Shown: positions 1 to 9,100 of the stretch, piece by piece
Layout: each line of letters starts with the position of its first letter
Position numbering within the stretch: the first letter of the stretch is position 1
Origin: Flavobacteriales bacterium
GTDB lineage: Bacteria > Bacteroidota > Bacteroidia > NS11-12g > UBA955
Direction of reading: 5' to 3'
DNA length: 10,126 nt
NCBI GenBank assembly: GCA_947450405.1
Contig: CANFVI010000052.1
Location: 1 to 10,126 of the forward strand
Made by a program: the position numbers and the translations under genes
Notes under the pieces: model-generated
Database searches by the model: none
Told to the model about the DNA's origin: nothing
Seen by the model: the letters and a program-made list of their open reading frames with translations, nothing else

Positions 1-151
1 CCCACCCTGGTGAATTTAAATCACCTTTGAACAGGATTTCGCCCCAACGATTGATAATTTGATATTTCAACCAAGCAACGTCAGTTGTGACTGGTTTATA
101 AAGGTCATTTTTACCGTCAGCATTTGGTGTAAATGCAGTTGGAACTACAAT
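1..151 (-). other. T9SS type B C-terminal domain (gliding motility-associated / CHU_C), partial
   Basis: Residues 3115-3164 carry the two family hallmarks: VPTAFTPNADGKNDLYKP (from Val3117) and QIINRWGEILFKGDL followed by GW at the window edge. In the family this domain (TIGR04131 / PF13585, about 85-90 residues) continues with W-D-G and a G-x-Y strand, so roughly 40 residues and the stop lie off the window. Family knowledge: it is the signal that takes the protein across the outer membrane by T9SS. Type B proteins characteristically need a PorP/SprF-like partner, which is not seen in this window. Confidence 0.93.
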
Positions 152-3100
152 ATGGCAATCTTCATCTAAATAACCCACACGAATCGTATCTGAAACCACA
201 CCGCAAATATTGGTAACATTTATAATGTAAGTACCTTCTTTGTTAATTCTTCTGAATGGAGTGTTAATTCCATCGCTCCATTGGTAAGTAGAATTCCAAG
301 ATTTTACATCAAATTCTAGAATTTCATTTTTACAAATTGTGGTATCATTACCTAAATCTGCAGATGGTTTTGGGTAAACCTGGGTATATTGAATACTGCT
401 ATCTGAACATCCGTTCACGGTTATGATATATTTCACAGTATCTCCCCACAATACAATAGGGACAAATAAATCCCCCTGCATATTATGTCCCTCAAAAACA
501 CCACCGGGAGTATTTGGCACAATGGTTTCGAATGGATTTCCCTGGCAATAATATGTTTTCAACTTAGCGAAAGCAGGATCTGGCATTGGCTTCACATATA
601 CAACCTTGTATAATGTGTCGAAGCAATCAAAAACGTTTGACTGTACCAATACAATTTTCTTAAATCCTGTATCTTTAAATTTGTAATTCACTGAATTCGG
701 ATCGGTATAGTTGTTATTGTCTATGTTCCAATAAGTATTTTTTAATCCAAAACTATCAGTACTGATATTGGTAAATAAATAATCATTTTGTCTGACACAC
801 TGGGCACTGTCGTTGATCAGCATCTTAGCCTTGGGTTTCGGATAAATCTGAATTATTCGTTTTGCACTATCAATGCAACCACTATCGGAATAGGTATACA
901 TTGTAATGTTTTCAATTCCAGTATAATTATAATTTTTACTATGTTTGAATCCATTGCGAATATCGTATCTACCTAAATTGAATACATATTGTACAATATT
1001 TCCTTTTATAATGTTACTGGTTGATTGGAAAATAAATAAAGGATTAGGTTCGCATTGTCCGGTGTCGTTAATTTGGAAGGACGGATTTGAATTTGGATTT
1101 ACCCAAACTTGTTTATTCATAGAATCTTTGCAACCGAAGTCCGACGTAGAAATCATTTTAATTCTATAATTCCCAATACGAACATAAGAATGCGATGTAT
1201 TTGCAATCGATGAAACTGATGAATCTCCAAAATCCCAGAAAGTTGAAAGTATACCTTTCTTGAGTTTCGTAAGATCCTGAAGCTGGAAGTCTTGGGTTTT
1301 GAAACATTGGCCAGCGTCATTGATTGAAAAATTCACTTTGGGCATCGACATTACTTCAACAATTTTAGAAATGGTATCGGTACATCCAAAATTGGTAATG
1401 GTAGAAAGTTTCACTACATAGGTAGTATCCTTCAAATAAAAATGCGAAGCATTGGGAGCGTTCATAGCAGCACCGTCGCCGAATTCCCATTTGTGGGCCA
1501 TTGAACCATACTTCACTGTTGTTTTATTGGTAAACACGTATTTATTTTGGTATAGGCATTGCTTTACCGCATTTATATCAAAGTTATCCATTGGTTTGGG
1601 ATATGTTACAAATTGTTCTGTAACAGAATCCATGCAACCAAAATTTGTTTTTTCTACCAATTTGATATCATAAATGGTATCTTTAGGGAAGAATCGCGTA
1701 AATGTTTTGAGGTTACTTGTAAAACCATCGTTTATTACCCAGCTAGAAGCCAAGTTACCTTCGCCAACTGCAGACAATGATGTAAACACAAAAGATTGGT
1801 TATTTACACATTGCGTTGAATCGTTTGTATTTAGATCTACCAAAGGCATGTCGTTTACCTTGATCAAACGCCCAAAAGTGTCGGTACATCCTTTTTCAGA
1901 AGTTACCCTTAAAACGGGTCTGTAAAATGCCCATTTTTTGTATTTATGGGTTGGAGATATTGATGTGGATGTGGTAAAATCGTTAAACGACCAATTATAA
2001 GTTAATGTGCCCTTGCGAATACCCGATGTATTAGTGAAAATATAGTTGTTTTGACGTAGGCATTGTGCACTGTCATTCACTGTGAATTTAGGTGAAGGTT
2101 TTGAGTGAACCGTAATCATTCTATACGCGGTATCCAAACATCCTTTATTTGAAGTTTCAATTAATGTGATTATATGATTGGTATCAGGAGTAAAGTTATA
2201 TGTAGTTGGTGATGCAAAATTATTTGTTCCTGAGAAAATCCAACGACGGGTATTGCTTCCTAACGCGATGGTAGATATGTCTGTAAAAACAAAATTCTGA
2301 TTGTTAATACACTGTGCCGTATCGTTAATTGTAAATTTAGCCTTTGGCATAGGGTGAACCACAATTTGATTCAAGAAAGTATCAATACATTGGTTATTTG
2401 AGGTTGTAACAAAGGCCAATTTGTATGTTCCATAATTCGGATAAACGTGATTCAATACTGGATTGGCAGCTTGAATGGTATCTCCCCAAGTGGTTTTGTA
2501 GGTTATACTTCCATAATTGATTGTAGACTTTGGTATTAATGTAAATGCATTGGTTCTAAAACACTGTGCACTATCTTTTACATAATATTTAGAAACCGGC
2601 ATTGGCCATACAATCATGGTTTTTTTGATAGAATCTACACATCCATTGTTGGTGGTTGTAATTAACTGGGCAAAATGGGTATTAAAATTGGGGTAAGAGT
2701 TATTTCCATTCAATAAAATTTGTGATTTGCCATCTGAATATTTCCAATTGTTCTTGGTAATACTTCCATATTTTACTTTGGATGTATTTGTAAATTGGAA
2801 ATTATTATATCGCAAACATTGGTCGCTATCGTTGGTTGTGAATGACGGATAAGGTTTTGGATAAACTTCAATGGATAATGTAAGCGAGTCCATGCAACCA
2901 TATTGGCTTGTGGTAACCAATTTTACTTTGAAAAAGGTGTCTTTTGCGTATTTTCTTGAGGGACTTTTTACTGTTGAAGTAGAATCGTGGAACTTCCATT
3001 TTCTGGCGTAAGTGCCATATGAAACTGTTGAAAGATCGTTAAATGTGAAAAGTTGTTGGTTAACACACTGTGTAGAATCATTAATGCCAATTTTTGTTTT

Positions 3101-6100
3101 GGGCATTGGCCTTACATAAGTTGTTTTGCTAATGGAATCTTTACAGCCTTTTTCTGATGTGGCAATAAGCTTAACTTGGTAATTACCAAATGAAGAAAAC
3201 ACATGGGTAGGACTTTTAATTGTATCAGATTTTGTGTCGGCATATGTCCATTTATATGTCAACTTTCCTTTTCTTATTCCAGATTTATTTGTGTAAGTAA
3301 ATGTATTTTGATTAAAACACATTGAAGTGTCGGAAGGTGAATAAAGCACTTTGGGCATTGAATGCACTGTAACTTTATTTTTGAAGGTATCTAAACATCC
3401 AAAGTTGGAAGTAATAACCAAAGTAATATAATGTGTGGTATCTGGTGTGAATTTGCGGGTAACAATAGATCGATTTGAATTTGAATCTGCAAACATCCAT
3501 TTCCTCGTATAACTTCCTGATGAAATACTTGATATATCAGTGAAAACAAAGTTCTGATTGGCAAAGCATTGTGCAGAATCATTCACTTTGTATTTACTCA
3601 CCGGCATTGGGAAAACAATGACTTTTTTAATTAGTGTGTCAATGCAATTGTTATCGGTGGTTGCAATGTTAATTACATTAAAAGTTCCTGAATTAGAATA
3701 CGATTGAACGTTGCTATTTCCAGTATAAGTATTTCCATTGCCCCAGAATCCTTTATTGGTAACTGTACCAGAGCTTACTGTTGAACTAGCGGTTACGGTG
3801 AATGAATTATATCTAACACATTGGTCACTATCGTTAAATGTAATCTTTGAAACAGGCATTGGAAAAGTAATGGCTTTTCTGCTGAAAGAATCTACACAAC
3901 CATTATTGCTGGTTACTATAATTTTAGGGTAAAAGTTTCCAACCAAGGCATGTTTGTATGTGCCTTTAGAAGTGGTTTGCGTTGTATTGTTTGGATATTT
4001 CCACTTGTATGTGAACGAACCATTTTTAATGGTTGATGTTGATGTCAAAATGAACGTATTCCACCGCAAACATTGGTCCGAGTCGTTCAAGGTATATGAA
4101 GGATTAGGTTTGGTAAATAGGATCATTTTTCTGCGTGCAGAATCAATGCATCCATATTGACTTGTCTTAATTAATTTCACATAATAAAAAGTATCCTTCG
4201 GGTATGTCCTATTCACTACCCCATATAAAGAACTCGAATCGTGGAACATCCATTTCCTGGTTGTGTTGCCATAAGGAATGGTGCTAATATCTGTAAATGT
4301 GAATTTCTGCTGATTGATACATTGATCGGTATCATTCACTTGTATTTTCACAATTGGCATTGGATAAACAATAATGCTTTTGGTGACGCTGTCGGTACAA
4401 CCAAAATTGGAGATCGCCCTTAATTTGACTGTATAATTACCATAAACGGGATAGGTATAAGTTGGGTTGTATGTTGTACTGTTATTTCCATTACCGAAAC
4501 TCCATTTCGCGGTTACTGTTCCTGTAGGTATGGTACTATTGTTTGTAAATTTAAATACATTTTGACTAAAACATTGATCGGAGTCATCTACCGTAAATTT
4601 AGGCTTTGCCATTACATTCACTCTGAAATATTGAGACGTGGTATCGCCGCAACCAAAATTTGATTTTGCAAACAATGTAACCAAATATCTCCCAATGGCG
4701 GCATATGATTTTGAGGGACTATACACTGCGGAATTTGTGCCATCGCCAAATGTCCAATAGGCCGACAAATTACCCCAACTAATGGTGGTATTGTTGCTAA
4801 TGTTATATTTGTTTGTGCTCAAACACTGGTTGGTATCTGGTACAGAAAATTTTGCTTTCGGCATGGGTAAAACCCTTACAGTTTTTATCATGGTATCTAA
4901 GCAGTTCAAGTTTGTTTTTGTAATCAATCGTACATAAAATAGCCCAGTATCGGAATACCGGTGTTTCACGGTTTTACCAGTATCGTTAGTTCCATCTCCA
5001 TATTCCCATCGGTAGGTATAGGTTCCTTTGTTCAGGGTACTTCCTTCTGTGAAAGTGAATTTATTGACATTAAAACACTGAGGGATATTGTTTACTGTAT
5101 AATCGGGAATTACCGACGGTTTTACTCTAATTAGGATATTGGTAGAATCTTTACATCCATAATTAGAAATACTCACAAGTTTTGACGTATAAAATCCATC
5201 GAAAATAAAGCGATAATTAAATGATTTTGAAGTACTGGTTACGCCATTACTCAATGTCCATTTTGAACTCAACGTAGACCATGGAATTGTTGAAACATCT
5301 TGCATGTGAAAGGTATGTTGAGTCAAGCATTGCGCACTATCGTCAACCAAAGCCTTTGCAATTGGGTTTGGGTAAACAGTAGTTGTTTTGGTTAGAGAAT
5401 CCTTACACCCTTTTTCGGTGGTAACAACTAATTTTGTATTGTAAAATCCATAACTAGAATATAAGTGGGTATCGTTATATGTTTTTGCCTTGGTGTTATC
5501 TCCTCGGTACCAAATTTGAGAGGCCAATGGTTGATTGCCAGTTGAATTATTGGTAAATGCAATTGTATTTTTATCGCATTTTGGGTTATTGGTGAATGAA
5601 ACAACAGGCCGTGACCATATGGTGTAAGATTTACTAATATTCTCTGTACAACCAGCAGTATTTGTTACAAATAGCTTTACGGTATAAGTTTTATCTGTCG
5701 GATATTTTTCTGTAGGATTAGCCAAACCTGAGCCATTTCCAAGGCCTAAATCCCAATACCAATATTGAATTTTATCACCTACCGAAATAGATTTATCTGT
5801 AAACTGAGAAGTTTCTCCAATGCAATTTGAAGTAACAGTAAAATCAGGTACCGGTGCAAAAGAAACCTTCACATATTTCACAATGGTGTCTGAACAACCT
5901 TTGTCTGAATAAACGGTAAGTTTTACTCTATAGTAACCAGTGTCTTTCCATTGGTGGTAGGGGTTTTCTTTGGTACTTGATGTTCCGTCGCCAAATTCCC
6001 AAACAAAACTCTTCAGATAACCAGTTTTAATAGTGCTATAGTTATAAAAGTTTGTAGTAAGTTGTTTGCAGTTTGTGTTCCAATAAAAGTTCACCTTTTG

Positions 6101-9100
6101 CAATTCCCAAACGGTAATTTTATGTTTGAATGCCAAACTAGTATCTGGGTAAATGGTAGAACAAACATTTGTTGAGCCGTTAATTGTAAATGTACCACGT
6201 GCCACTAAGTATGGGTAAAAATCACCGTAACCTGTATATTTAAGGCTTACAGTGGTGTCGCTAGTAGTATTTAAATTGTTGTTATTTATATCATTAAATT
6301 GCCAAATATAATTTGTTCCGTAAGTTGAATTATTTTTAAATACTACTTTCAATGGGCTACAACCAATACTATCGCTGATGATTTCATATTTAGCAGTTGG
6401 ACCAACCACGAGAATTGTTTTTTTGAAACTATCAATACATCCCCTATTATTTCTTACAATTTGCGTTATTTTGTAGGTTCCCGTATTTAGAAATTTAGTG
6501 GGATTCGGGAATTTGATTTTTGCAAATTGCTGTCCTAAATCGTAAGTATAATCGTTAATATAATCTCCCGAAAGTGTTTTATTTGAAGAATCCGTAGTAG
6601 ATGCTGTTGAAGTAAGTAATACCGATTGTGGACATAGAAAAGTATCCTTAAGCGTTGAAAATCCTGCATAGAGTCCAGATACCTGCACTTGTTGTATATT
6701 TTGAAATGTGTCAAAACAACCAACACTGTCTTTTGCAATTAAAGACAGATTATATATTCCAGGACTATTATAAACAACTTTGAAATTGGACGCAATATAA
6801 CGGTAGCCTTTTCCATCATCGAGGTTATACCAGCATTTTTCCTTGCCAGCAGTTGCTCTCGCACTGTTGCTAAATAAACCCGACGGGGATGACCCGGTTG
6901 GGAAATAACGACAATCTTCTTGAAACGCAATTGTATCCCTCACACAAACGAAGTTTCTGCTTAAATACATGTTCATTTTAAATCCAACATGAATATATTG
7001 GGTATCCTCTAGCAAACAACCTGAAGGATTTACTACTCGCAGTATAATTCGATAATCTCCTGCCCTAGTATATCTATGAGATTTATAATGTTGAATGGTG
7101 TCTGAAACAATTGTACCATCTCCAAAATCCCATTTGAATTTAGAACCTTTGGTTTGATTTGAGTCAGAAAGATAGAAGAGTATATTGGTATTTTTGCAAA
7201 TATATTTATTTGGTTTATAAGTAGATGTGAATTTTGAACTCATTCTTACAATTCGAATAACTTTTGGAAACCAAGCCGTGTCCCTACAAATTACTCCGTT
7301 TGTATCTGTACCATTTTCAACAATCAAACCTGTAGTTACATATCCCAAAGAATCACCAGCCAATGGATTAAGTGCATAGTTATGATTGAATTTATTGAAC
7401 GACCAATAGCTATTGAATTTCCCACTTTTGGCAGCTTGTAAAGAGTCCCACATAATCCACATAGCATATTTCAAACAACTAGGTTGAGGACGAATAGAAT
7501 CAAACCAAACTGTTTTGTTTTGGAGTAAAGTACTAGGTCCAGGGCAAGCGAGTGTATCTGACGGGGTAAAACTACCTTTTGCCACTGGCTTCATAAGGGG
7601 AAGCTGGGCATATGTAATATCGGTGCATCCTAAGGCAGTATCCGTAACCATTAGCGAAGCATTGTAACATTTATCAACCAATCTTGGGTAAAAATGCTTA
7701 AACTTAAATGAATCTTTTGAATAGTTACAGTTGCTATTTGCGTTTAAACCGGCTTTGGTATCAGTGGTGCAGGTGTATGTTAAATCATCGGCATTCCAAA
7801 AAGAAACCAATTTTTTATTTCTATAAGAATAAGATCCATTCACAAAATATACAGTGTCATGTGCTTGACATTGAAACTGATTCTGAATTTGCTTAAATCG
7901 TGCAATAGGCCCGGTAATGACTACTGAATCTAGTTTACGAATACTATCACAACCATATTTACTGATGGTGACATAAGGGTAAAAAACACCTGTAGTTCCA
8001 TAATGGTAACTCCCTGAAAATATATTACTTGTGGTAGGACCAATGAAACTCCAAGTGATTTTCGAATTCAAAATAGAAGTTTGAGAAAAGTCAAATTTAT
8101 TGTCACTGTAACAACGGCTATAAAATTTCGTAATTTTCGCATCAACTGGAAAGCTTGTATTTCTAACCTTATTTTTTGTTAAAAAAGTATCAGTACATCC
8201 ATTGATATCTGTAATTGCCAATTTGGTATAAAAATCTCCATCTTTGGTGTATTTATGAGTTGTATTCGTCCAATTGGTTGAATCGATACTGCCATCATCA
8301 AAAATCCATGTGAATTTTTTTATTTTCGACACAGATATATTGGAACTATTTGTAAACGAGCCGGTTGTACCAAAACATCCAGAAATAATATTATTATTAA
8401 GTTTGGCTGAAATAATAGGACGGATAAAAACCACACTATCTTTGGTTATCTGCGCACTACAATTACTAGAATCAACCATTTCAACGGTTATGCTATATTT
8501 ACCTCCGTTTGGATCGATATAAGAATGGCAAATAAGTGTGTCTTTAAATGCACTAAAATCATCTATATAACCATCATCAAAAATAATTTTACGGGATTTT
8601 AATGATTTATTTTTTGATGATAATTTAAGACAAACATTATTATTTCGGAAACATTGAGTGTCTTTAATAATCTTAAATGTTGCATCTGGTGTATTATTAA
8701 TAAGAACTGATTGAACATTTACTTTACAAGATGTTGTTGCAAAAGCAACGGTTAAATCCGGGTATACCCTTTTCCCTTTAGAATAAACATGTTTGGATGT
8801 TTGTCCAGTTCCTGTAGACGAATCTCCAAAGTTCCAGGTATAACTTTTAGCGGCTGATAATGTATCCGCAGTGAATGTGAGTGAAATTCGCTCACAAATA
8901 CTTGTATCAGAAACTTTTCCAACGGGAGTTGGATAAACTGTAATAATTTTTGTGAAGGAATCGATACAACCAAATTTAGAAAACACCAACAACTTGATGG
9001 TATCTGTTCCCACTGAACTATAGCTATGCTTTGGGTTTTTTGTAGCGTATGTAGAACCATTTCCAAAGTTCCATTTCCATTGCACAATCGAATCTATTGG

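Larger units (their letters stand above)
578..5356 (-). repeat. PKD-like units 16-34, regular 252-bp (84-residue) tandem array
   Basis: Residues about 1380-2972 hold nineteen units. Their first cysteines are at 1389, 1473, 1557, 1641, 1725, 1808, 1892, 1976, 2059, 2143, 2226, 2311, 2395, 2478, 2562, 2646, 2730, 2814 and 2899. Spacing is 249, 252 or 255 bp throughout. A typical unit starts at P-M-P-K-x-x-F-x-I-N-D-S-x-Q-C, continues with F-x-F-T-N/D-x-S and an aromatic W-x-F core, and has its second Cys about 57 residues after the first in G-C-x-D-S/T. The FGDG loop of textbook PKD domains is often lost here (FHDS, YADT, FSGT, FNDF). Unit 24 has Met instead of Gln before its first Cys. The even spacing points to expansion by tandem duplication later than that of the N-terminal units. 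Confidence 0.9.

Noticed and set aside
788..1925. Several plus-strand open frames of 60-83 codons, plus similar ones at 3738-4423, 7708-7896 and 8274-8522
   Set aside because: They are antisense to the giant gene. Their likeness to one another (for example repeated E-S-M-Q/H-P stretches) only mirrors the repeat units, and none looks like a known protein or has its own context.
578..5356. CRISPR-like regular spacing of repeated short motifs
   Set aside because: The 252-bp spacing is far too long, and the repeated motifs are diverged codons for Q-C and G-C-x-D within one coding frame, not identical repeats with unique spacers.
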